From: Macrocystis pyrifera
Taxonomy: Eukaryota; Sar; Phaeophyceae; Laminariales; Laminariaceae
Reading direction: 5' to 3'
DNA: 64,000 nt
Assembly: GCA_031763025.1 (NCBI GenBank)
Contig: JASSKH010000010.1
Location: 10,867,427 to 10,931,426 of the forward strand
This document shows positions 33,901 through 39,653 of this stretch, one piece after another (the first letter of the stretch is position 1; the number at the start of each line of letters is the position of its first letter). The notes below the pieces were generated by a model. It saw only the letters and a list, made by a program, of their open reading frames with translations. It made no database searches and was not told the DNA's origin. The position numbers and the translations under genes are program-made.

Positions 33901-36147
33901 GAGCGTTGCAGGGCCAGGGAACGGCGGGCATATGCAGCCATACAACGAATTGTCCCTCTTCCTCCTTCCATACCCAGTACCTTGCGAATCCGGTCTAGAT
34001 GGTCGGGGTTAGTGCGAGGCGTCCCTCCGGCAAACTTGCCCTTCTTCTGATGAAAAGTCAGAGGTGTCTTGGAGCCGATGCTCGACCGATCCTGCAGTAG
34101 GAGAGCAAGGCCAGAGACAGCAATGGTGCGTAAGTTGGGTCAGGTTAGGACGGTGTCTCCACACAACACCTGACAGCAGTAGTACGATAGAGTCGTACAC
34201 CGACTGTGCATACATAGCGCACGAACGTGGTCAAGGACGCAGATGGCGAAATTGCTGCGAGGAGACGCGGATGACCTGAAACCACGAAACCACACTATCT
34301 ACTACTATCAGTAGAGGACTAGAGAGCTAGAGAGGTTTCATGTTCCAAATATGCTGTACTTACTCTCTCTCGGTGACTACAGCAGTACCTCTATAATGTA
34401 CGCTGACCAGATATACCGTACCAGGCATCACCATAAACCCTCCGGTCCAGAAACACAAGGACCATTCACAGACTACTATTTCATCCAAATGTTCCTTATA
34501 TTTCGCGACAATATATACATATATATATATCAGGTACGTAGACGTACGCTACGGGTACGAAGTAAGAATATAGAATCGTGGTATGCAGAGAGGCAGCGTG
34601 ACCATAGACACCGGAGAGGAGGCATGCCTATACAACGCACTATTAATAACAGGAATATTGATTGCACTTGCTGTTATTAATAGTGAAGCTAAGCTCGAGC
34701 CACACAACGAGGTCGAGAAACGACCAAACACAGGGACGGCAGTGCTACTGCGTTGGCGAAACAGCTTGGAAGCAAATTCATCAACGAGCGCCAGCCAAGG
34801 TCACGCCGGACGTCACCACGCCCAGTAAATTGGGCCACCGCATGTTCAGCGTATTCAGCGCCCCAACAGCTGTAAGATAATCATACTCGGCTGGGATTTA
34901 CAAGCCATTGGTAGCTCACAGCAAGGTCAAATATTACCACTGAGTACGCGTTGTACATGGAGTACGTCAAGGTTGTGCTGGAAAGTTGGCTTAATTGCCA
35001 ACTAATATTAATAGCGCCAACCAAGGTACCCACCCCTATATGTACGCCACAAGCGTGGCCAGCAGAGCGGGCAACCAGACGCTCTGCGCCATATAGGCCC
35101 CCGGTGCCGGCTGTCCGGAGTATGAGTATCTTTCCGGTTCGTAATACTGCTCTGCTGTAGTTCCGCCGCCAAAATGCCTTGTTCACTGCCAATAATGATC
35201 GAAACCAAATGAATACTATATAAATTTCAAAAATTATAAAATAACAGGAGATGCTGCTGGCCGAAAAGCTTAACTGTCACTTTTGGCAATACAACGTATA
35301 TACTGGTACCGTTTGTAAGAGCCAATGGACATCGAGGCTCGTAGCGGGTGTTGTTTAATGATGAATATCGTGGGCACCTACTGGTGTACTACTGCTGTTG
35401 TATATTTCCTCTTCCTGGGCTGGCGAGTGGGGGGTGGTCAACAACCGACGTAAATAAAGTCGTGTAAATGATAAATGGAGATGTATACTTCGTGTACGAG
35501 GCCTACTGTAATTGATCCATCCATATTTTTTTTGCCGTGGGCTGGTTTTGGTGAGACAACCATGACAACTAACGACATCCACCGCCGAGACAAAGTACTT
35601 CATTCGTCACAAAACCAAAAGGGGTATTCTATTCACAGATACTCGTGTTTCAAGTACTAATGCATGCGAGCACGAAATACCACGACGTCTGGACGTATCA
35701 CATACCTCGTATCTAGTATATAGGATAGACTACGTACATGTTCGATGTCTGTATTGTACTATCTGCCGACACAGCAGCAGCACCAGTATGTATCATCGTG
35801 TCATGACCGAAACACTAAACAGGAAGCACCCACCGCCCGCCACCATGATCACTACTGCTGTATACGCCCAGCATGGCGTTTGTACCTTTATGATTACTAT
35901 AGCTGTAATAAGGGCCACCTTGTCCTGTATGGAGTGCACTGCTTCAATGTATGCCGACGCTTCGCACAAACCTGGTGCCAGCGTGTAGTAGTACGGGTAG
36001 TAGTATACGTACTGCCACAGCGTTACGTCAACAACTACCAGGTACAGGGTAGAGGTGCTACTACATGAGGTACTACTTCGCTACTGCGTGAGGTATTCGG
36101 CCCACCTTCTTGTGCCTCCTCACGACTGCGGGCTCATTGATGGCCAT
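4991..36147 (-). CDS. Large multi-exon gene, protein of unknown family (gene-level model)
   Basis: This model joins 19 minus-strand segments, listed separately, into a protein of roughly 1,700 residues. Support is that acceptors (AG) and donors (GT) agree in phase across most junctions: exons 1 to 11 chain without a break in frame, as do 13 to 16 and 17 to 19. The N-terminal third has globular-looking composition with Trp, Tyr and Phe. The middle is Asp/Glu/Gly/Ser-rich and probably disordered. A compact hydrophobic segment sits near 7.3 kb and an Arg-rich tract near 6.65 kb. I see no signal peptide or membrane segment. I do not recognise the family and assign no function. Unsettled points: exon 11-12-13 phase, a frame change inside exon 13, and the 3' end of exon 16. 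The introns hold MITEs, SINEs and satellites, which explains a 31-kb locus for about 5 kb of coding sequence. Confidence 0.65.
5333..5943. repeat. Intron with G-rich simple-sequence tracts
   Basis: This intron of the minus-strand gene contains long purine tracts (about 5,390-5,480 and 5,590-5,610) that are pyrimidine tracts on the coding strand, next to the terminal acceptor. A short direct repeat, CGTCACAGCTTGTGG, occurs at about 5,572 and 5,641. Confidence 0.6.
5944..6670 (-). CDS. Exon 18, Arg-rich then Ser/Ala/Glu-rich
   Basis: The exon enters in phase 2 after CATCTGAAG and leaves in phase 0 at GTAAGT, 242 complete codons. It opens with about eight consecutive Arg codons and a further basic stretch (KKGTRRRRQRKRRGKGRVN), which resembles a nuclear-localisation or nucleic-acid-binding tract by composition only. 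It continues through low-complexity Ser/Thr/Ala sequence and ends acidic (EREEEEVKLELVLED). The same DNA is also open in an acidic frame (EEEEE...), but only the Arg-rich frame continues and matches both splice phases. Confidence 0.75.
6745..6957 (-). CDS. Exon 17
   Basis: The acceptor CCACATCTGCAG and donor GTAAGG bound 213 bp that enter and leave in phase 2. It encodes 70 complete residues starting SVSSSSCDALEVSELAKDGV and including NNDAYFIVETGAVF, an ordered-looking segment between acidic patches. The outgoing phase fits exon 18. The other two minus-strand frames hit stops. Confidence 0.75.
7021..7230. repeat. Tandem repeat, about 63-bp period, 3.4 units
   Basis: Units begin at about 7,021, 7,085, 7,148 and 7,212 with ACGACAGAGGGGCTGCGATA and contain AAAAAGCGATCGGTTTTAGG. 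The last partial unit abuts exon 16, so its final codons and a stop are made of repeat sequence. The array may have captured or obscured the real donor of that exon. Confidence 0.85.
7235..7457 (-). CDS. Exon 16, compact hydrophobic segment; 3' end uncertain
   Basis: The exon enters in phase 2 from exon 15 at GTAAACTTGAG and encodes LGSYKALSMNGVTGAGSAV, then MFNFDAVRFYEVDTLGTTG, then VSWYQFSDGAYLVLSLRCA. This is the most fold-like stretch of the protein: alternating hydrophobic and polar residues with Gly turns, as in a small beta-rich domain. I cannot name the family. The outgoing donor is not clear. The frame runs into the tandem repeat and stops at about 7,211, but exon 17 requires phase 2, so a weak donor must be used or the repeat expanded over it. 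Confidence 0.6.
7806..8204 (-). CDS. Exon 15, acidic low-complexity
   Basis: 399 bp enter in phase 2 after GTCGAGGCAG and leave in phase 2 at GTACGG. The first residues are FDDVSFLVDDCTAVDVCPTI, followed by a Pro/Ala-rich stretch and an Asp-rich block (DVGNDDAEDDDDGSARDV). The phase decides the acceptor: using the GAG three bases upstream would give a stop. Both junctions chain in frame with exons 14 and 16. Confidence 0.8.
8290..8560. repeat. Imperfect repeats in intron 14
   Basis: GGGTCAGAAGGCG, TATCAGAAGGCG, GGTCAGAAGACG and GAACAGAAG occur at spacings of about 50 to 100 bp, followed by TCTGCGGGAACCNNGGTGAACA-like blocks. The pattern is degenerate, and I see it only as related words rather than a clean array. 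Confidence 0.45.
8877..8997 (-). CDS. Exon 14
   Basis: 121 bp bounded by acceptor TTTTGTCTTAG and donor GTAAGT, phase 1 in and phase 2 out. It encodes SFKDLKIAVGDDLKEEEPPV then PRLEWGVNSIIVDSPMSPT. The leading two bases complete an Asp codon with the last base of exon 13, and the trailing CG completes an Arg codon with exon 15. Both match. Confidence 0.8.
9196..10105. mobile_element. Possible inverted-repeat element containing a SINE tail
   Basis: CCTATGCCAATGAAAACGCG at about 9,202 is the inverse of CGTTTCCATTGGCATAGG near 10,074. Flanking words (AAAGTTTT, GAAAATATCC) also match in inverted order over about 60 bp. The SINE fragment at 9,905-10,002 lies inside, so it would have inserted later. 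The arms are diverged and I see no clear target duplication. Confidence 0.45.
9905..10002 (-). mobile_element. SINE, 3' fragment with 31-nt poly(A)
   Basis: On the minus strand this is the last 67 bp of the tRNA-headed SINE family (CTTGTCCAGAAGATCGTCGA through GGAAAGTAAAAGTGATGATG) followed by a 31-base A-run (T at 9,905-9,935). The tRNA head and middle are absent, consistent with 5' truncation during retroposition. Confidence 0.9.
10169..10273. mobile_element. MITE copy 1 (TTACGGGGGTCC family), 105 bp
   Basis: Terminal inverted repeats TTACGGGGGTCCATAGTTAA and its inverse enclose an AT-rich centre (ACCTATATATTTACCTATTT). It is flanked by TA on both sides. It is among the best preserved of eleven copies in the window. 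It has no coding capacity, so it would need a transposase supplied elsewhere. Confidence 0.9.
10753..10845. mobile_element. MITE copy 2, GACCATAG subfamily
   Basis: TTACGGGGGACCACAGCAAA at the left and TTTACTATGGTCCGCCGTAA at the right, with TA flanks. It belongs to the subfamily whose arms read GGACCATAGTAAATAGGACC rather than GGTCCATAGTTAACAGGACC. It is shortened centrally to 93 bp. Confidence 0.85.
10903..11004. mobile_element. MITE copy 3, highly diverged
   Basis: TGACGGGGAGCCATAGCAAT on the left and a GATGTTCACCGTAA end on the right, TA flanks. The right arm is poorly matched, so this is an old copy. It sits just downstream of a double TACCAGGTACCAGGTA word. Confidence 0.6.
11703..13415 (-). 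CDS. Exon 13, large acidic low-complexity exon with internal frame problem
   Basis: From an acceptor near 13,416 (CGCGTGCAG), or one of two alternatives slightly downstream, an open frame of over 510 codons runs to a stop at 11,825. It includes MTPAEKVDMMAASALSAKVS, poly-Glu runs, and Asp/Gly-rich blocks such as DDSDDDGGDDGDDEGGEDDD. The last 120 bp are coding-like in a different frame (ACSPMPESSASFSVVAGVQS, then KIRELQSGLKR) ending at the donor GTAAGC. Only that frame joins exon 14 in phase. A one-base indel (sequencing or real) between about 11,850 and 11,940 would reconcile them; a conventional intron does not fit there. Confidence 0.7.
13500..13655. repeat. Tandem repeat, 22-23-bp period, about 7 units
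   Basis: The unit CGGTCGGTAGTCGAAANGAAG repeats about seven times with drift, upstream of exon 13 within an intron. It appears on the plus strand as GTCGGTAGT words at near-constant spacing. Confidence 0.8.
14033..14140. mobile_element. MITE copy 4, GTCCATAG subfamily
   Basis: TGACGGGGGGGTCCATAGTT at the left and AACTATGGACCCCCGTAA at the right, with TA on both flanks. Nearly identical in sequence to copies 1 and 9, so probably recent. Confidence 0.9.
14993..15065. repeat. Short direct duplication, 39-bp period
   Basis: TGGGGAATACAGCGTGGGGT followed by AGAAAACAGAAACA occurs twice in tandem, separated by five bases. The copies are identical over 34 bp. Confidence 0.9.
15776..16027 (-). CDS. 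Exon 12; frame depends on a homopolymer
   Basis: Acceptor TTACAATAG and donor GTATGC bound 252 bp. One frame is open throughout (PPEKIRVGIGQEAP ... EEEEGQEGRGVGSMFPVSPA). However, exon 11's strong donor leaves phase 2, which would start a different frame (GSGLDKKPREVFQAALT) that stops after a run of ten T (A10 on the plus strand). One extra base in that run would merge the two frames. Either exon 11 uses a weaker donor (GTGAGG, 29 bp upstream) or the homopolymer length is wrong. Confidence 0.6.
16138..16173. repeat. (GGT)n microsatellite
   Basis: About twelve GGT units in an intron directly after the G-rich tract at 16,067-16,107. It reads (ACC)n on the gene's strand. Confidence 0.95.
16653..16948 (-). 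CDS. Exon 11
   Basis: Acceptor GTATTATCCTAG and donor GTGAGTG bound 296 bp entering in phase 0 and leaving in phase 2. It encodes ENPDKEASAVPGTPLVLSRG and later MEQETSAWEEALSRAVGGLV. A short internal duplication gives two STVATPGRG peptides. The entry phase matches exon 10 exactly. Exit towards exon 12 is unresolved (see that entry). Confidence 0.75.
17190..17286. mobile_element. 97-bp foldback MITE, separate family
   Basis: TACTATGTATCACTCTGGCC plus GGTAA at the left matches the inverse of the right end at 23 of 25 positions. The core is AT-rich. This family has only one copy in the window. Confidence 0.75.
17642..18075. repeat. Tandem repeat, about 90-bp period, five units
   Basis: Units begin near 17,642, 17,731, 17,821, 17,926 and 18,016 with CCCGGGTACCTACTCGAGTA and continue CCAATCAACCAGGTNTGGTA. 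Each carries CCCGGGTACC or a close variant, so the array is dense in palindromic 6-mers. It ends within 35 bp of exon 10's donor. Confidence 0.9.
18110..18280 (-). CDS. Exon 10
   Basis: 171 bp, phase 0 in and out, acceptor ACATACTGCAG and donor GTGAAC. It encodes VTDAMYDFVLKLNLATTEGK, then ERFMRRWAVGRIANGESTTP and REGWKFLQSLGIDVDKK. Composition and amphipathic pattern suggest a helical folded domain. I do not recognise the family. Phases match exons 9 and 11. Confidence 0.85.
18614..18945 (-). mobile_element. Full-length tRNA-headed SINE (copy in intron 9)
   Basis: On the minus strand the element starts with GGCGTCCCCGGTGGCTTGGT, which contains a pol III A box (TGGCTTGGTAGGTGG). About 45 bp later comes a B box (GTTCGAGTC). 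A roughly 250-bp body follows, then a tail ending GTAAAAGTGATGATG and poly(A). This layout defines a tRNA-derived SINE. It lies in the same orientation as the host gene. Confidence 0.93.
19288..19390 (-). CDS. Exon 9, with duplicated splice acceptor
   Basis: Acceptor GCACGCTGCAG and donor GTTGGT bound 103 bp. One base completes an Arg codon with exon 8, then 34 codons follow: PENVEVFHKRHKEEEAAYRY and KVHEGKETLKKTSQ. A second identical acceptor lies 66 bp upstream (exon would start at 19,456) because of a tandem duplication. That choice adds 22 in-frame residues (PGNDAIPFSRLFRKH...) without a stop. Confidence 0.8.
19386..19515. repeat. 66-bp tandem duplication across the exon 9 acceptor
   Basis: CAGGCCTGCAGCGTGC followed by a GTTTACGAAAAAGNCNGCTGAACG-like block is present twice with exactly 66 bp spacing at the splice site. 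Confidence 0.85.
19662..19999. mobile_element. Foldback DNA element, TIR CTGTGAGCCGG
   Basis: The element begins CTGTGAGCCGGCACGACTTA and ends with CCGGCTCACAG, an 11-bp perfect terminal inverted repeat. Interior words (CGACTTAAGTCA, GCCGACTAAAGTCAG) are also inversely arranged. A diverged relative lies at 43,399-43,714. It has no coding capacity. Confidence 0.8.
20074..20218 (-). CDS. Exon 8
   Basis: 145 bp, acceptor GCGTGCGCAG and donor GTGCTA. Two bases complete an Ala codon with exon 7, then come AFGRGVERDEPPPGNVKDIA and KGFKGESRQVANSHAVVYVT, with WHAIYDA near the end. The trailing AG completes Arg with exon 9. The mix of Trp, Tyr and Val with Lys/Arg suggests part of a folded domain. 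A second frame over the first half is also open but does not chain. Confidence 0.8.
21952..22052. mobile_element. MITE copy 5, left end degraded
   Basis: The GGACCATAGTAAATAGGACC arm and a CAATGGTCCCCCGTGA right end are recognisable. The left terminal TTACGGGG is lost. It lies 84 bp from copy 6, so two insertions sit in one intron. Confidence 0.75.
22136..22241. mobile_element. MITE copy 6
   Basis: TTACGGGGGACCATAGTAAA and TTTACTATGGTCCCCCGTAA are nearly perfect inverted arms with TA flanks, 106 bp. This copy gives the cleanest view of the GACCATAG subfamily. Confidence 0.92.
22365..22443 (-). CDS. Exon 7
   Basis: 79 bp between acceptor CATGCATGTGTAG and donor GTGTAG. Phase 0 in, phase 1 out: REGASAGKIRRASTRRASLK then LSPPHA plus one base. 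It was found because exons 6 and 8 do not join directly; this segment bridges the phase exactly. The RRAS repeats are basophilic-kinase-like by sequence only. Confidence 0.65.
22769..22834 (-). CDS. Exon 6
   Basis: 66 bp, phase 0 in and out, acceptor TCTTACCAG and donor GTAATT. It encodes LLKFESFSNPSATDLRALEF plus KK. Codon phase agrees with exons 5 and 7. Confidence 0.75.
23226..23339 (-). CDS. Exon 5
   Basis: 114 bp, phase 0 in and out, acceptor TGCCGCCAGCAG and donor GTGCGA. Encodes RDDKMLNGHAFRTDGEGCSD and DFDMPTTLGVSPAQPAHE. The join to exon 6 gives AHELLKF in frame. Confidence 0.8.
23756..23866. mobile_element. MITE copy 7, with a TA-flanked insertion in its right arm
   Basis: TAACGGGGGACCATAGCAAA on the left; the right arm reads TTTACTATAAATATGTCCCC where the family has TTTACTATGGTCCCC. 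Allowing for the lost G, six extra bases have appeared at a TA (TA-TAAA-TA). TA flanks are intact. Confidence 0.88.
25337..25440. mobile_element. MITE copy 8
   Basis: CTACGGGGTCCATAGTTAAC on the left and TTTACTATGGTCTCCCGTTA on the right, so the two arms come from different subfamilies. TA flanks are present. Confidence 0.82.
26436..26484 (-). CDS. Exon 4
   Basis: 49 bp between acceptor TTGGAATTGTCAG and consensus donor GTAAGTG. Phase 2 in, phase 0 out: STNGQLEGMVRDKDLE. Joins exon 5 in frame. Confidence 0.72.
26847..26939. mobile_element. 93-bp MITE with TCAG target duplication
   Basis: TGTGGGGAGGACCCCCAGG at the left is the near-perfect inverse of CCTGGTGGTCCTCCCCACA at the right. The four bases TCAG occur directly outside both ends, as expected for a target-site duplication. 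The centre is about 55 bp. Confidence 0.8.
27559..27663. mobile_element. MITE copy 9
   Basis: TTACGGGGGTCCATAGTTAA and TTAACTATGGACCCCCGTAA are perfect inverted arms with TA flanks, 105 bp. This copy shows the intact GTCCATAG subfamily. Confidence 0.93.
28048..28076 (-). CDS. Exon 3, tentative 29-bp micro-exon
   Basis: A pyrimidine-rich acceptor (TTCTCTGTTGCTGCTAG) and a full consensus donor (GTAAGT) bound 29 bp that would encode WSLLTRSVGS. Its phase (0 in, 2 out) is the one required between exons 2 and 4. It is short, and a missing or extra exon in the 28-34 kb region would remove the argument. Confidence 0.4.
28872..29208 (-). mobile_element. Full-length tRNA-headed SINE
   Basis: Minus-strand copy with A box TGGCTTGGTAGGTGG, B box GTTCGAGTC and the complete body. 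Its tail is interrupted (poly-A mixed with G), unlike the pure runs of other copies. A TACCTGGTA word lies immediately beyond its 3' end. Confidence 0.92.
29561..29664. mobile_element. MITE copy 10, inserted at a TACCTGGTA word
   Basis: TTACGGGGGTCCATAGTTAA on the left, TTTACTATGGTCCCCCGTAA on the right, a hybrid of the two subfamilies. The left TA flank is the last TA of TACCTGGTA at 29,552-29,560. Confidence 0.9.
29665..33980. other. Long intron or intergenic stretch; no confident exon
   Basis: Open frames exist on both strands, for example around 29,943-30,410 (plus) and 32,450-33,118 (minus), but none has splice partners in phase. A minus-strand segment near 32,050-32,150 (GGTPIKTPRCLTRSKGVSGL) has an acceptor and looks coding-like, yet its phase does not fit exon 2. 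A diverged SINE remnant sits near 31,040-31,110. Confidence 0.4.
31040..31110 (-). mobile_element. Possible ancient SINE fragment
   Basis: TTTTTATCGCGACAAGAGTT followed by CAGCATTTTCTTCCC, preceded by ACGGTGGGTGCCTT, resembles the SINE body (GGTACGTGCCTTTATTTTTA, TCGCGCATAGGGTTCAGCAT). Matches are patchy and neither end is preserved. Confidence 0.35.
33981..34046 (-). CDS. Exon 2
   Basis: 66 bp, phase 0 in and out, acceptor CTTTTCATCAG and donor GTACTG. Encodes KKGKFAGGTPRTNPDHLDRI plus RK, a basic segment. Joins in frame to exon 1. Confidence 0.65.
34047..36105. other. Intron 1: nothing further supported
   Basis: Contains two TATTAATA words at about 34,641 and 34,676, a short (AT)n tract near 34,510 and several open frames on the plus strand with no recognisable product. 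Confidence 0.45.
36106..36147 (-). CDS. Exon 1, probable start of the gene
   Basis: ATG at 36,145-36,147 sits in the favourable context GACCGCCATGG and encodes MAINEPAVVRRHKK before donor GTGGGC. It joins exon 2 in phase. The same frame stays open upstream to about 36,290 without another good ATG, with Lys/Arg-rich sequence, so the true start could be further 5' or the upstream part could be untranslated leader. Confidence 0.5.
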
Positions 36148-38393
36148 GGCGGTCTTCCTGTCTTCTTGCCTTGCCTTGCTCGAGGTCACGCAGCCGGGCT
36201 CTTTCTCTCGGTTTTTCTTTTTTCTCTCTCGTCTTTTTTTTTTTCCGCGCGAACCGTCACAGCAGCGCCCTGCTTTTCGGCCTTGGCGGTGCCGCTGCAG
36301 ACTGCAGCCCTCTTCTTTCCTTCAAGAATGTCAACACTGACACCGACAGTAGCAGAAGTAGTGGAGCGCGTTCGTAAACACAGCAGCAGCAGCAGCGTAT
36401 CGTTTGGAGCTTTTGACAGGAGTGGAAACGTACAGCGTATCATACGATGAGCCGTTGAACGTGTGAGGGTTGGCCGCAATGTAGGGGTCGGGGGCGAGGA
36501 GGGGACGCGTGGCCAACGCTTTTGCGTGGAACCCCCTGTCGGCTGCTGCTACATTGGTACGCCACTGCTCGCACAACAATGCACCCAAAAGTACCAGTCT
36601 GCCAGTTACCAGTAGAGGCTGCTGCTGCAGATGACCTCTGCCAGTACCTGCCAACAGCAGTTTAGTTACTGGAATACCAGGTCGTGACTATTGTGACGTG
36701 TAAACACAACATTTCCAGCCCACGGAACATCGGCTGTTTGGCGGGATATATATTTGCCACTTTTCATGTCATTGCAAGCGAGACCACATACAAACAGACA
36801 TGCGCGTTGGGACAGAGTTGGCGAAGTTAGTACGAAGCACACACTTGGCACCTATGGGCCATCTAGTACGCTTTGTGCTTGTGGTTGAGCAAGAGCAACA
36901 GCCAGCAGCGGGCACTTGTTGGCCCCTATCAATCTACAGCAAAGAGGGAGCAAAAGACCGAGAGTCACCTTCATTCACACTTCATTCGGGGTAACAAATC
37001 GGTTTTGTTCAATGCCAGGAGAGCTCACTGATGAAGACGAGCCAGGGCTGGCCAGTTGGCTCACAAGCGCGGAAAATAATCCACTCGGGCCCCACCAGAG
37101 GGTATCTGGTCTGGCACAGGGGAACGCACGCCGTTCAAAAACACCTGGAATACAGCTGCTCGCAGCTATAGCCAGCTGTAAAGCCAGAAGACAGACCCAT
37201 AAAGCTGTAAAAGTCGCCGTTGGTGCAATTAATTACATTCTCATTGCTGTGAGATGTAACGCCCGTTCCACCCACCTTTTGACCCAGCCGTTCCGCTTTG
37301 GGACTTTCTTCACAGGTGCACCACGGGCGCCTCCCAATGCCGCGTGCACTTAGCAGGGTCCGAGGCGCAATCACTTGGAGAGTTAACTGTCAGATGTCAC
37401 GTAGCGCGGCCGCTTATGCGCGATGCGCTCGGGCAAAAAAATAACACAAAGTTGCAATAACGCCTTTCCAAACCATAAAAAACCCCGATTTCTACGAAAA
37501 CAGAAACAGAGCGGCGCACGAGTATGGGCCGTATCCTCTTTTTTACTGTCAGTATAGCCCATAGGCGCACTCAGCAGCTGGAGATGATCTTCTGACGGCC
37601 TGACGCGTACTTGGATCTTGAGAGAATGACGCGTATCATCCTTCGTAGTGCCGTGCCGTTATCAAGGAGCATTCGCCAAAGGCTGCGTGCTGTCATCGTT
37701 CGTGTCCGCACTGCATGACCGACCAAGTATTCGGTGCGCACAAGAAGAAGGAGAGAAAGGCGACGGAAAGTGAGGGACGGAGATGGCGTGGGAGGAGGGA
37801 GCGTGGGAATGCTGGAAGCGCCCCTTCGTTCGCAACGCCTGCATTGCATCATGATCACCACCAATCCTATAGTCAAGATGGCGGCGGCATCCCGAACGCG
37901 TAGGAGACCTTAGTGTCGGCAGTGTGAAGAGGATGACCGCCATACCATCGTTTCATGTTCACGAGACGCTCTGGGCGCTGGGTAGCGGAGGCGACAGGCG
38001 AGTTGACACATCATTCGCTACTGCTGCTGTGTCCTTGAAGCTTGAAGTAAGAACACCAGGTATCCAGGAACGCAACACCTGTTATTTTTGTATTTTTGTA
38101 CCTGACAACCTGTGCGGTCTTTTTTTTACTTGGTACCTGGTACCAGAACGAATGTATCCTGATCGATGTACCAGGTACATGGCATTTCCATTTCCACCAC
38201 CGCTGTTTCCATTAACGAAAGTTGGGAAACAAAAAATTGAATACAAGTACTCGTACTGCTGCTGTTCTACATGTACGAGTGTACCACAGGTATAAAGAGG
38301 AGTACTCCTTCAAGCCGTTTTCAAACTTGAGTATCAACCACCCAATCGGTCGAACTCACAGCTGCCGACGTGTTTGTGGTAATTTGAAACAAG

Positions 38394-39198
38394 GCTAGGG
38401 TTGTTCGCGGGTCGGGTCAAACCTCGCGGGTGGGGTCGGGTAGGGTCGAGTCGTGCCTCCACCCTCGTTTTTTGTTGTTGATATCCGACCCGTGACATTT
38501 CAAAAACCTCCTGAACCCACCCGACAAGACACGTGAAATCTGAATCCCTCCCGATTGGACCTGACTCGACCCCACTCGCCAGATTCCTATTCTTCTGTCA
38601 TACGGCTCGTGCCGCGGGTAGGATCACCTTGACCTGCGATACCTTCTCTCCCAACCCGCGGGTTCACTGTACAACCGGCGGATCCGACCAGAGCGTCGAT
38701 TCATCAAAAACAATATGCTCTGTATTGTATCACCACGCAGTGATGTGGGGCCTGGCTGTACGTTGTGGGTGTGGGTGGGATGTGGACATGGATAAATACT
38801 ACTGCTGTAGAATTTGAGGCGTTTGGATGTCTGAGTTCGATAATATAGCGATACCAAAGGAGTATCGACACCATTGAGGCCTTTGGGCAGGAAGCGGTGA
38901 GTGTTTGATTTTTCGGATCGGCGGATCCGCCCCGCCGTTTGGCAGAGAGCAACTCGCGGCTCAAGGTGACCCGACCGACGACATGAACCGTATCTCAGGG
39001 GTCGCGGCCCGACTCGCCCTGTGATATTTTCAACACCGTCTGACCCGACCCAACTCGACTCAACCCGACCCGATCCGACCCGACCCGTGAGAAATCGAAC
39101 ACCGAACACTTCCTGACCATACCCGAACCGGCCCGGGATATTATGACAATCTCCTTACCCGAACCGCGGGTCGGGTCATGATCCGTCAAGAGCCCTGG
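38394..39198. mobile_element. GTCGGG-rich element, possibly hAT-like and non-autonomous
   Basis: The left end CTAGGGTTGTTCGCGGGTCG and the inverse of the right end (CCAGGGCTCTTGACGGATCA) are similar for about 18 bp, and both lead into GGGTCGGGTC or its complement. CAGGG-type ends would suit hAT elements. No convincing 8-bp duplication is visible and much of the interior is simple repeat. Confidence 0.4.
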
Positions 39199-39542
39199 CG
39201 AAAACATACACCAGGGTACCTCAACCTGGTCAATGGTACCAAGTACTTGGTAATACAGCAGAATAGCCGCTCGGAACTCGCGCGCAAGATGTGTGTAACT
39301 GTCGTCAACTTGTGTGCGTTGGTGGAAGGTATCAACAAGCCCAACCCAGCCCAATAAATCTGTGTGTGTTTTGTGTTGATTTTAGGGGGCGTTCCGGCGC
39401 TCGGCGGAGGCTCTAGGCAGCTCGAAAGGAATCCCTATGCTGTTGGCGCCGTCAAAAGTACAAGGTACGATTAATAAGACTGTACTATTAATAACATAAT
39501 TCGCTCGTAAAGGAGTTATTCATGCGAAGCATAGCGGTACTG

Positions 39543-39653
39543 TTACGGGGGGCCATATTAATAGTAAATAGGACCGAATATTGCTAGTAAGAATATGGAA
39601 ATATATGGGTGTTTTTGTGCACAGTAGGTCCTATTAACTATGGTCCCCCGTAA
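39543..39653. mobile_element. MITE copy 11, carrying an internal TATTAATA
   Basis: TTACGGGGGGCCATATTAAT and TTAACTATGGTCCCCCGTAA. Where the family reads CCATAGTAAATAGG this copy reads CCATATTAATAGTAAATAGG, a six-base insertion at a TA. Only the right flank keeps the TA. Confidence 0.88.

Noticed and set aside
36916-37353. 145-codon plus-strand open frame
   Set aside because: Parts look coding-like, but there is no start context, splice signal chain or recognisable family.
37571-37876. Minus-strand frame with RTEYLVGHAVRTRTMTARSL
   Set aside because: Coding-like, but the opposite strand and another frame are also open and I found no partner exon.
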